A DNA stretch of 12,754 bases from contig URTW01000040.1 of the NCBI GenBank assembly GCA_900550815.1, positions 1 to 12,754 on the forward strand, read 5' to 3'. The translations under genes and the position numbers were made by a program. Source of the DNA: an uncultured Collinsella sp. (lineage in GTDB: Bacteria > Actinomycetota > Coriobacteriia > Coriobacteriales > Coriobacteriaceae). Numbering within the stretch: the first letter of the stretch is position 1; each line of letters opens with the position of its first letter. Below, piece after piece: positions 1 through 6,019 of this stretch. Below the pieces are notes generated by a model. That model was not told the DNA's origin and made no database searches. It was given only the letters and a program-made list of their open reading frames with translations.

Positions 1-98
1 CCGACCTTGACCCATTCCGCTGCGAGCGAGACGCTCGGCATGAGCAGCGAGCTCACCGTGAGCGCGCAGGCCAGGCCGCAGACGATGCGGCGGGTCAC
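1..98 (-). CDS. Secreted protein, N-terminal fragment (signal peptide only)
   Basis: This is the 5' end of a minus-strand gene that leaves the window at base 1. Only 32 codons are visible. Reading from the GTG at 98-96 they give a textbook signal peptide: a basic start (MTRR), a hydrophobic core of about 16 residues (IVCGLACALTVSSLLM), then PSVSLAAEW with a plausible signal peptidase I site after SLA (residue 26). The product is therefore probably exported, but nothing of the mature domain is present and no function can be given. The GTG lies 6 bases after the stop of a short in-frame upstream ORF, so translation may be coupled to it; no strong SD sequence precedes the GTG itself. Because the two reading frames match, the TGA between them could also be a nonsense mutation in a longer N-terminus, but the signal peptide starting right at GTG favours GTG as the true start. 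Confidence 0.6.
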   Translation of the reverse strand, partial: MTRRIVCGLACALTVSSLLMPSVSLAAEWVKV

Positions 99-104
99 GC
101 GACG

Positions 105-209
105 TCAGCTTCCGTGCGCGAGCAGCGTGCGACGGCGCACGTCGGGCTCGATAAAATGGGCTCCAGAGGTTTTGTCATTGCGCTTGGGGGTCGTGAACAT
201 GGCGGCCAT
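105..209 (-). CDS. Possible 34-aa leader ORF upstream of secreted protein
   Basis: A short ORF starts at the ATG at 209-207, preceded by GGGAG at good spacing (TAACC between). It encodes MAAMFTTPKRNDK and then a basic, non-hydrophobic tail ending RRRTLLAHGS before TGA at 107-105. I recognise no family. It ends 6 bases before, and in the same frame as, the GTG start of the secreted protein. Three readings fit: a real small upstream ORF coupled to the next gene, the first part of an interrupted longer protein, or chance. The good SD is the main support; length and lack of a recognisable domain argue for caution. Confidence 0.35.
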   Translation of the reverse strand: MAAMFTTPKRNDKTSGAHFIEPDVRRRTLLAHGS

Positions 210-349
210 GGTTACTCCCATCCTCATAGAGCCTATGCGATTACGCCCAGCATATCTGCAGGATGTAGCCGGCGGTAGTGCCGTTTGGAGGGCATAATGT
301 CCAAAACTTGGGAAGCAATACATCGCGCGTCCGTGCGTAGCCTGGCTTT
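210..349. other. Intergenic region, probable promoter region of leftmost operon
   Basis: About 140 bases separate the leftmost minus-strand genes from the permease terminator. The stretch must hold the promoter of the minus-strand pair, but I see no convincing -35/-10 pair. A plus-strand ATG at 297 has a GGAGG in front of it, but that frame runs through the terminator and antisense to the permease, so I do not call it. No RNA gene or repeat is visible. Confidence 0.4.
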
Positions 350-387
350 AAAAGAAAAGCGCGGAGCCGCTCGATGCGATTCCGCGC
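350..387 (-). terminator. Intrinsic terminator of purine permease gene
   Basis: Read on the minus strand, 30 bases after the permease stop there is GCGCGGA, a 15-base loop and TCCGCGC (7-bp perfect stem, plus-strand 359-387), followed at once by TTTTCTTTT (358-350). This is a standard Rho-independent terminator. The plus-strand side (388 onward) is also T-rich, so weak bidirectional action is possible. Confidence 0.8.
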
Positions 388-417
388 CTTGTTGTTTTGC
401 TTTAGCAGACTATGCCG

Positions 418-1728
418 TTACGCCACGAAGAAGTAGACGAGGAAGGCAAGGGCTGCGATCCACATGAGCGGCTTGATCTTGGAAGCCTCGCCCTTAAAGA
501 GCGCGACGATCACGTAGGCGATAAAGCCCAGGCCAATGCCGGCAGAGATGGAGTAGGTGAAGGGCACGCCGGCGACAATCATGAACGCCGGGAAACCCTG
601 CGACACGTCGGACCAGTCGATCTCGGAGGCCTCGCTCATCATGAGGTAGCCGACGTAGACCAGAGCACCGCAGGTGGCGGCGCTGGAAACGATGGTGACG
701 ATGGGGGAGAAGAACGCGGCGAGAATGAACAGCACGCCGGTGGTGACGGAGGTGAGGCCCGTGCGGCCACCGTCGGCAGCGCCAGAGGTGGACTCGACGA
801 AGGTGGTGATGGAGGAGACGCCCATGAAACCGCCCACAGCAGCGGCGGCGGAGTCGACGATCAGGATCTCCTTGATATTCTCGACGTTGCCGTCGTCGGT
901 GAGGAACTCGCCCTGCTTGGCCACGGCCATCGCGGTGCCCATGGTGTCGAAGAAGTCACTCATGAGCAGCGAGAACGAGATGACGAGGAGCGCGGGGTCG
1001 GTAAGGACCTTGACGATGGCGGGCACGCCGCCGGCGTCGGCGATGGGGCCACCGATGCTCGAGAAGTCGAGCGGGGCGATGATACCGGTCGGAGCCTGGG
1101 TCACACCTAGGGGGATACCGGCGATGACGGCGACGACGATGCCGATGAGCAGCGAGCCGGGGACGATGCGGCAGGCGAGGGCGACTGTCACCAGGATGGA
1201 GATGATGCCGACGATGAAGGTGGGGGAGGTGATGTCGCCCAGACCGACGAGTGTACCGGCGCCAGCGGTGATACTGCCGGCATCGCACAGGCCAATCATG
1301 GCGATGAACAGGCCCAGACCCACCGAGATGGCGTGACGCAGGACAACCGGGATGGCGTCCATGATGGCCTCGCGCAGGCCACAAAGCACGAGCAGCAAGA
1401 TGACGATACCCTCGAGGAAGATGACGCTCATGGCCACGTGCCAGTCACCGCCGCAGACGGTGGTGGTGATTCCAGCGATCATCGCGTTGACGCCTAAGCC
1501 CGACGCGCAGGCGAGCGGGCGGTTAGCGAAGATGCCCATGCAGATGGTCATGATGCCGGCGCCCAGGCAGGTGGCGCAGGCGAGCGCTCCCGCATCGATG
1601 CCAGCGCCCGAGAGCACCGCGGGGTTGACGGCGATGATGTAGGCCATCGCCAGGAATGTTGTCAGTCCAGCGCGGAGTTCGGTCCCGATTGTGGACTTGC
1701 GCTCACTGACGTGAAATAGTTCGTCCAT
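418..1728 (-). CDS. NCS2/AzgA-type purine (adenine/guanine/hypoxanthine) permease
   Basis: Integral membrane nucleobase permease of 436 residues, of the AzgA-type branch of the NCS2 family, which imports purine bases by proton symport. Family signatures are present in order: GLTTFLAMAYIIAVNP near residues 21-36, the MGIFANRPLACASGLGVNA stretch (64-82), SDFFDTMGT (257-264), and the substrate-region VESTSGAADGGRTGLT (311-326), followed by SPIVTIVSSAAT (341-352). Hydrophobic segments run to the C-terminus, as expected for about 12-14 membrane spans, and the length matches the family. The start is the ATG at 1728, because AGGAAAGG lies 6 bases upstream on the minus strand; the open frame extends 19 codons further but that extension contains the SD. 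It is a single gene with its own terminator, divergent from a deformylase-like gene. Which purine it prefers cannot be read from the sequence. Confidence 0.93.
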   Translation of the reverse strand: MDELFHVSERKSTIGTELRAGLTTFLAMAYIIAVNPAVLSGAGIDAGALACATCLGAGIMTICMGIFANRPLACASGLGVNAMIAGITTTVCGGDWHVAMSVIFLEGIVILLLVLCGLREAIMDAIPVVLRHAISVGLGLFIAMIGLCDAGSITAGAGTLVGLGDITSPTFIVGIISILVTVALACRIVPGSLLIGIVVAVIAGIPLGVTQAPTGIIAPLDFSSIGGPIADAGGVPAIVKVLTDPALLVISFSLLMSDFFDTMGTAMAVAKQGEFLTDDGNVENIKEILIVDSAAAAVGGFMGVSSITTFVESTSGAADGGRTGLTSVTTGVLFILAAFFSPIVTIVSSAATCGALVYVGYLMMSEASEIDWSDVSQGFPAFMIVAGVPFTYSISAGIGLGFIAYVIVALFKGEASKIKPLMWIAALAFLVYFFVA

Positions 1729-1745
1729 GCATACCCTTTCCTTGT

Positions 1746-1789
1746 TCGGCCCCGAGTTTAGGCCGATTGACACGAACTCACCCACTATA
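1746..1789 (-). promoter_or_regulatory. Likely promoter and leader hairpin of purine permease
   Basis: On the minus strand TATAGT (1789-1784) is a good -10 candidate about 55 bases before the permease start; no clear -35 is visible. The leader then forms TCGGCC, a 9-base loop and GGCCGA (1766-1746) just before the SD. I looked for a purine riboswitch fold and did not see the expected conserved core, so this is only a small hairpin. Confidence 0.35.
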
Positions 1790-1882
1790 TCGCCTTTGTG
1801 AAGTTGGTGTTCCTCGCATGTTGATGTTCGGCGGTTTGTAACGGACGGGCGGTATCTTTCGCATGAAAATGTGTGGGTACCG

Positions 1883-1916
1883 TATACTTAAGCGGTTACA
1901 ACGACCCCTATGGAGG
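1883..1916 (+). promoter_or_regulatory. -10 element and SD of deformylase-like gene
   Basis: TATACT at 1883-1888 is a good -10 hexamer; the -35 region is weak (TTTCGC or TTCGCA near 1857-1863 at 19-20 bases spacing). GGAGG at 1912-1916 lies 5 bases before the ATG at 1922 and decides that start: an in-frame ATG at 1910 would place the SD inside the coding sequence. Confidence 0.5.
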
Positions 1917-1921
1917 AACGT

Positions 1922-2341
1922 ATGATTAAAGAGCTCTGCCACGACGAGGCTATTCTGTCCCAGCGTTGCGAGGTCGCGACCGTCGAGGACGAGTCGGTGG
2001 CGCAGGACCTGATCGATACCATCAAGTCGCTCGACGATGCCGGCTGCTTGGCCGCTAACCAGATTGGCGTTACCAAGAAGGTTTGCGTCTACCTGGACGA
2101 TGCCGGCGAGCCCCACGTGCTCTACAACCCCCGTCTGGTGTTTGGCCTGGGCGCCAGCAAGATGGAGGAGAGCTGCCTGACGCACGAGGAGGTCACCAAG
2201 TCCACACGCTACATCAAGTGCAAGGTTGCCTTTGACCAGATTGTCGACGGCAAGATGAAGGAGTGCCGCCGCGACTACGCGGGCTTTGAGGCACAAATGA
2301 TCCAGCATATGATCGACCACTGTCTCGGCAAGTTGGTCTAA
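1922..2341 (+). CDS. Divergent peptide deformylase-like protein lacking catalytic Glu
   Basis: Protein of 139 residues in the peptide deformylase (PDF) fold family, whose active members remove the formyl group from nascent N-terminal Met using a metal held by one Cys and two His. Motif 1 reads GCLAANQIG (41-49), keeping the usual Gln (Q47). Motif 2 reads ESCLT (83-87) where EGCLS is usual, keeping the metal Cys (C85) but with Ser for Gly. Motif 3 reads QHMIDH (128-133) where QHExDH is expected: both metal His (H129, H133) are kept but the general-base Glu is Met130 (codon ATG at 2309-2311). Metal binding should survive while normal hydrolysis is unlikely. It is shorter than housekeeping PDFs (usually 150 or more residues) and resembles the short paralogous PDF class, like the gene at 9774-10184. 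It stands alone, and its stop codon is part of the large palindrome that follows. Family assignment is firm; activity is inferred to be lost or changed. Confidence 0.85.
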   Translation: MIKELCHDEAILSQRCEVATVEDESVAQDLIDTIKSLDDAGCLAANQIGVTKKVCVYLDDAGEPHVLYNPRLVFGLGASKMEESCLTHEEVTKSTRYIKCKVAFDQIVDGKMKECRRDYAGFEAQMIQHMIDHCLGKLV

Positions 2342-2441
2342 GGGGATCAAAGCACCGCACCTTGCCGCTCAATCGTCGCTCGCGTACCTTAAGTACGCTT
2401 CGCTCCTCTTTCGTGGCAATCTGCGGCACTTTGACCCCTTA
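2339..2441. repeat. 103-bp imperfect palindrome (structured repeat element 1)
   Basis: The arms pair over their whole outer part: TAAGGGG, TCAAAG, CCGCA and TTGCC on the left (2339-2366) match GGCAA, TGCGG, CTTTGA and CCCCTTA on the right (2415-2441). Pairing is interrupted only by one bulged A (2346) and two symmetric two-base mismatches: CA opposite CA, then CC opposite TC. Near the centre is a second perfect hairpin, GCGTAC, CTTAA, GTACGC (2382-2398). The deformylase stop codon is the first triplet of the left arm. A related element with the same kinds of internal mismatch lies at 9634-9733. It could be a transcribed stem, a REP-like extragenic repeat, or a non-autonomous mobile element; nothing here encodes a transposase. 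Confidence 0.75.
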
Positions 2442-2486
2442 GACGACCTGCGGGGTTAACTTGGTTGAGTTTATCCAGCTTGAATA

Positions 2487-2525
2487 GTCCGGGCGTGACA
2501 TTGTTGTCATGTCCGGGCTTTTGTG
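2487..2525 (+). terminator. Intrinsic terminator downstream of deformylase-like gene
   Basis: A 14-bp stem (2487-2500 with 2505-2518, three G-U wobbles in RNA, loop UUGU) is followed by TTTTGTGTTT. The wobbles make the hairpin work only as plus-strand RNA, so it ends rightward transcription coming through the palindrome. It lies about 60 bases before the start of the next gene. Confidence 0.75.
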
Positions 2526-2585
2526 TTTAGCGCCTTTTTGTTTGGTGACAATAACCTTAGCAGGAACGTAAAGCTAGGAGGCGCT

Positions 2586-3551
2586 ATGTGTACGAGCATT
2601 CGATTTACCGATAATTCTGGCCACATGTATCTAGGCCGCAACCTCGACTGGAGCTTTGACTACGGCCAACAGGTTCGCGTGATGCCGCGCGGGTTCCACA
2701 TTCCGTATTCGTTTATCGACGACGCGACAGCGGCACACGCGGTGATCGGTATGTGCATCGATTACAAGAACTACCCTATGTTCTTCGACTGCGGCAACGA
2801 TGCGGGCCTCGCCGTGGCGGGTCTCAATTTCCCGGGTTATGCCGAGTATGCCGAGGACCCTGTCGACGGCAAGACCAATATCGCGGCCTATGAGTTTCCC
2901 CTGTGGGTGGCAGCGACGTTCTCGACGGTCGATGAGGTCGAGGCCGCGCTGCGCGACACGGTGATTGTCGCCAAATCTGCCGGAGAGGGGCTGGGCGTGT
3001 CGCTGCTCCATTGGATTATCGGCGACAGCCAGCGCAGCATCGTGGTCGAGATGATGGCTGACGGCCTGCATGTATACGACAATCCGGTCGACACCCTTGC
3101 CAATCAGCCGACCTTCCCGTGGCACATGGAAAACCTGCGCACCTATATCACTGCCACAAGTGATTTTCCGCAGACGGCGACATGGCGTGGCGCCGAGCTC
3201 AAGCCCTATGGCGCGGGCGCCGGCATGCGCGGTATTCCGGGTGACTGCTATTCGCCGAGCCGTTTTGTAAAGGCGGCGTACCTCAATGCCAATTACCCGC
3301 AAAAGGAGAGCGAGACCGAAAACGTCGTCCGCATGTTCCGTTCACTCGAGGGCGTGGTGATGATTGAGGGGGCGTCCAGGATGGGCGATGGCAAGTTCGA
3401 GAAGACTATCTATACCGGATGCTTTAGCGCGCGCACGGGCAATTATTACTACGCGATGTATGGGGATCCGTCGATTCGCTACGTGAGCCTGATGGATGCC
3501 GAGGGCGCGAGCCCCGATAGGCTCGTGGTTCCCGAGCCGCGTCGTTCGTAG
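2586..3551 (+). CDS. bsh: Choloylglycine hydrolase family protein (probable bile salt hydrolase)
   Basis: N-terminal-nucleophile linear amide hydrolase of 321 residues, the usual length of bile salt hydrolases (BSH) and penicillin V acylases. After removal of Met1, Cys2 becomes the nucleophile: the protein opens MCTSIRF. The other conserved active-site residues of the family are present: Arg18 and Asp21 (in LGRNLDW), Asn81 (GLNFP), Asn173 (LANQPTF) and Arg226 (SPSRF). The pattern GLNFP, then DGKTNI, then LHWII also matches BSHs of gut bacteria. The predicted reaction is hydrolysis of glycine or taurine from conjugated bile acids in the cytoplasm; no signal peptide is seen. The start is the ATG at 2586, fixed by AGGAGG at 2576-2581 and by the need for Cys at position 2; an in-frame upstream start at 2523 would bury the nucleophile. 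Penicillin V acylase activity cannot be excluded. It is a single gene facing kup across a shared hairpin. Confidence 0.9.
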   Translation: MCTSIRFTDNSGHMYLGRNLDWSFDYGQQVRVMPRGFHIPYSFIDDATAAHAVIGMCIDYKNYPMFFDCGNDAGLAVAGLNFPGYAEYAEDPVDGKTNIAAYEFPLWVAATFSTVDEVEAALRDTVIVAKSAGEGLGVSLLHWIIGDSQRSIVVEMMADGLHVYDNPVDTLANQPTFPWHMENLRTYITATSDFPQTATWRGAELKPYGAGAGMRGIPGDCYSPSRFVKAAYLNANYPQKESETENVVRMFRSLEGVVMIEGASRMGDGKFEKTIYTGCFSARTGNYYYAMYGDPSIRYVSLMDAEGASPDRLVVPEPRRS

Positions 3552-3576
3552 TCGCTAGCTTTATTGCGATACAAGA

Positions 3577-3608
3577 CGGCCCTGCACCTCTCGCGAGGTG
3601 CAGGGCCG
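3577..3608. terminator. Bidirectional hairpin between convergent bsh and kup
   Basis: CGGCCCTGCACCTC (3577-3590) and its exact complement (3595-3608) form a 14-bp perfect stem with loop TCGC. It lies 25 bases after the bsh stop and 22 bases after the kup stop, between converging genes, as expected for a two-way terminator. The following T-tract is weak on both strands (GTCGTTGATTT on plus). Confidence 0.7.
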
Positions 3609-3630
3609 CTGTCGTTGATTTGTGACGTCG

Positions 3631-5862
3631 CTAGAAGTTGGCGTCGTTGAGTTGTTCGTTCTCGAGGCCATCGAGCTGTTGCTGTTCGGGCGTATCGGCG
3701 ACGCTCTCGAGCAGCTCGGTGGGATCGACGTTCATGCTCTTGCCGGCCTCGTTGCCGTTGACCAAGTCGTCCGAGAAGATGTCGACCTCCATTTCCTCGG
3801 CCTCTTCGATCTGAACCTCGAGCGGCACCTGGGTGCGCACAAGTTTGACGGCCGGGCGCATGCGGGCAAAGAGCGGTACGTACTCAATGATGATGGCCGA
3901 GTTCTCGAGACCGTACCAGCGTGCCGGGCTTCCGCAGGCGCGGCGGACGGCGTACTTGATGGCCATCACGCGGTGGTCATTGCGGTTGATGTCCGTTTCG
4001 GGGGCAAGCATCTTGCGCAGCATGCAAAAGCGGAAATCGCCCACGTTGCCGCGCGTCTCGTAGATGGAGTAGGCGTGATGCTGCGGCGGCAGCTCACCCG
4101 ATGCCATCAGGTCGCCAACGATCTGGCGCAGGTAGGCGTTGACGCGCTGGTTGACCTTAAAGCCCAGGTCCAAGCGCACGCGGAACAGGAAGTCTGTGCC
4201 AAAGGTCTCAACGGAATACTCGTGCGTATAGGGCTCGTCGGTAACGTGCACGTTGATGAACCAATATGCCTTGGCGCGCTTGGGGTGCTTGTCCAGGATG
4301 GAATAGAGCACGTCGCGGTCGAGCGTGAGCGGGTCGGGGCTGTTGGTGAGAAATACCAGATTGTCGGCGAGCACGGGGTAAGTCTCGTCGTTGCGCAGGC
4401 GGTTGAGCTGATCGATGTACTTGGAGACGGGCAGCAGGATCGTTTGCGTGCGCTCGATGGCGGTGCCGCGGCGCCACACGTACATAAGGCCAAACAGCAG
4501 TGCGGCCAGGAAGATCATGACGTAGCCGCCGTCAAAGAACATGGTGAGGCACGAAGCGAAGAAGCATAGCTCAATGGCACCAAAGAGCAGGGCGAAGACG
4601 CAGGCACCCAGCTTGTGCTTGAGGATGCCGGCGATGTAGCTCGTCAAAAGCGTCGTGGTCATAAGCATGGTTACGGTAATGGCGAGGCCGTAGGCGGCTT
4701 CCATATGCGCCGAGTTCTGGAACAGCAGCACGATGAAGATGCAGCCGACCCACATGATGTTGTTGACGAGCGGAATATAGAGCTGGCCCTTGGTGTCGCT
4801 GGGGTAGTGGATGCGCAGATGCGGCATAAGGTTGAGACGCGTGGCCTCGGATACCAGCGAGAACGAGCCGGTGATGAGCGCCTGCGAGGCGATGATGGCC
4901 GCCACGGCCGAAAGCACGATGGCAAAGGGGCGCAGGGGCTCGGGAAGCATCATATAGAACGGGTTGACGATATCCATCGCGAGCATCTGGGGGTTGGAGT
5001 TATTGGCGAGCAGCCAAGCTCCCTGACCCAGATAGTTGAGGATAAGGGCCGCCTTAACAAACGGCCAGGATGCGTAGATGTTGGCCTTGCCCACGTGGCC
5101 CATGTCTGAATAGAGCGCCTCGGCGCCGGTCGTCGACAGGAAGACGAAGCCGAGCACCATGATGCCCGAGTGGTTGATGGGCGAGAACAGGAACATGATG
5201 CCGCGGATGGGGTTGAGCGCGCGCAGGATGGACAGGTTGCCGAGCATGTTGAACAGGCCGGCGCCTGCCAGGAACAGGAACCACAACGTCATGAGCGGGC
5301 CGAACAGCTTGCCGATTGACGAGGTGCCGGCGCGCTGCATGGCAAATAGACCGCAGATAATGATGATGGTGATGATGATCACATTGGTCTGACCGTCACC
5401 CAATAGCGCGTGGCCCCACTCGATGGTGCGCAAGCCCTCGATGGCCGTGGTAACCGTGACGGCGGGGGTGAGGATGCCGTCGGCGAGCAGCGCCGCGCCG
5501 CCGATCATGGCGGGGAGAATCAGCCATGGCGCCACCTTGCGCACGAGACTGAACAGGGCGAAGATGCCGCCTTCGTTGTGGTTGTCGGCCTTCATGGCGA
5601 TTACCACGTACTTGACCGTGGTCACGAGCGTCATGGTCCAGATGACGAGCGAAAGCGCGCCCAGGATCATGTCCTCGCTGACGGTACCGATGCCGCCGTT
5701 GTTGGCGACGATTGATTTCATGGTGTACATGGGGCTCGTGCCGATGTCGCCATAGACGACGCCGAGCGTTACGAGCAGCATGCCAGCGGAGAGGGGGATG
5801 GCTCCGTGCCCGCCTTGCCCGCGCTGGTCTTGGAGGTTTGCCTCCAGTTTGTTGTGTGCCAC
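3631..5862 (-). CDS. kup: Kup-type low-affinity potassium uptake transporter
   Basis: Potassium uptake protein of the KUP/HAK/KT family, 743 residues from the chosen start. It carries the selectivity signature VYGDIGTSPMYT (36-47) in the first membrane span, LSTTGAEALYSDMGHVGKANI in the middle of the membrane domain and SQALITGSFSLVSEA later, followed by about 12 hydrophobic segments and a cytoplasmic C-terminal domain of roughly 250 residues. It would import K+ with protons. The open frame begins at an ATG at 5880 that has no SD; GTG at 5862 has AAGGGAG 5 bases upstream and gives MAHNKLEANL, so I prefer it. The C-terminus ends in an acidic, Gln/Glu-rich tail of about 60 residues, making the protein somewhat longer than many bacterial Kup proteins. 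It is probably monocistronic, with terminator downstream and palindromes upstream. Confidence 0.92.
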   Translation of the reverse strand: MAHNKLEANLQDQRGQGGHGAIPLSAGMLLVTLGVVYGDIGTSPMYTMKSIVANNGGIGTVSEDMILGALSLVIWTMTLVTTVKYVVIAMKADNHNEGGIFALFSLVRKVAPWLILPAMIGGAALLADGILTPAVTVTTAIEGLRTIEWGHALLGDGQTNVIIITIIIICGLFAMQRAGTSSIGKLFGPLMTLWFLFLAGAGLFNMLGNLSILRALNPIRGIMFLFSPINHSGIMVLGFVFLSTTGAEALYSDMGHVGKANIYASWPFVKAALILNYLGQGAWLLANNSNPQMLAMDIVNPFYMMLPEPLRPFAIVLSAVAAIIASQALITGSFSLVSEATRLNLMPHLRIHYPSDTKGQLYIPLVNNIMWVGCIFIVLLFQNSAHMEAAYGLAITVTMLMTTTLLTSYIAGILKHKLGACVFALLFGAIELCFFASCLTMFFDGGYVMIFLAALLFGLMYVWRRGTAIERTQTILLPVSKYIDQLNRLRNDETYPVLADNLVFLTNSPDPLTLDRDVLYSILDKHPKRAKAYWFINVHVTDEPYTHEYSVETFGTDFLFRVRLDLGFKVNQRVNAYLRQIVGDLMASGELPPQHHAYSIYETRGNVGDFRFCMLRKMLAPETDINRNDHRVMAIKYAVRRACGSPARWYGLENSAIIIEYVPLFARMRPAVKLVRTQVPLEVQIEEAEEMEVDIFSDDLVNGNEAGKSMNVDPTELLESVADTPEQQQLDGLENEQLNDANF

Positions 5863-5883
5863 GAGGACTCCCTTAGACATCCG

Positions 5884-5906
5884 GTTATCTGTCTAGGACA
5901 AATAAC
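5884..5906. promoter_or_regulatory. Inverted repeat just upstream of kup (putative operator A)
   Basis: Arms GTTATCTGTC (5884-5893) and GACAAATAAC (5897-5906) pair with one mismatch around TAG. It lies 22 bases before the preferred GTG start, where a repressor would block transcription or initiation. A shorter relative is at 5950-5967. The binding protein is unknown. Confidence 0.4.
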
Positions 5907-5949
5907 TTTATGCCGTCTTTATACATACAAGAGCAGTTTGGCACATCAG

Positions 5950-5967
5950 GTTATTTTAGACAATAAT
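5950..5967. promoter_or_regulatory. Second related inverted repeat upstream of kup (putative operator B)
   Basis: TTATT (5951-5955), TTAGAC, AATAA (5962-5966) resembles the first site: both contain GTTAT, then TAG(G)ACAA, then a TAA-rich end. It overlaps the left edge of the 24-bp perfect palindrome. The likeness is by eye over short AT-rich words. Confidence 0.25.
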
Positions 5968-5985
5968 CCCCAGCTGGGGATTATT
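5962..5985. terminator. 24-bp perfect palindrome between EamA gene and kup
   Basis: AATAATCCCCAG is followed directly by its reverse complement, giving a perfect 24-bp palindrome, or as RNA a 10-bp stem with AGCU loop. It lies 35 bases after the EamA stop on the minus strand, so a terminator for that gene is the simplest reading (GGGGATTATT supplies a short U-rich 3' flank). Perfect symmetry without a spacer, together with the adjacent inverted repeats, also fits a protein-binding operator for kup. Confidence 0.5.
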
Positions 5986-6019
5986 TATGTACGTAGGTAG
6001 CATTTCAAAACAGGGGCTT

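Noticed and set aside
285..467. Plus-strand ORF with GGAGG before ATG at 297
   Set aside because: It runs through the permease terminator and then antisense to the permease gene, and its product has no recognisable features.
412..1110. Long plus-strand ORF opposite the purine permease
   Set aside because: It is a mirror frame of a clear membrane protein gene; its His/Gly/Asp-rich composition is typical of antisense frames in high-GC DNA.
1729..1880. Possible purine riboswitch before the permease gene
   Set aside because: The expected conserved junction and loop sequences are not visible; only a 6-bp hairpin is present.
3551..3634. GTCGCTAG repeated at 3551-3558 and 3627-3634, flanking the hairpin like a target-site duplication
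   Set aside because: Only 8 bases, both copies include or touch stop codons, and there is no mobile element content between them; chance or terminator structure is enough.
3622..4569. 315-codon plus-strand ORF opposite kup
   Set aside because: Antisense shadow of the conserved Kup C-terminal domain, without an SD or a recognisable domain.
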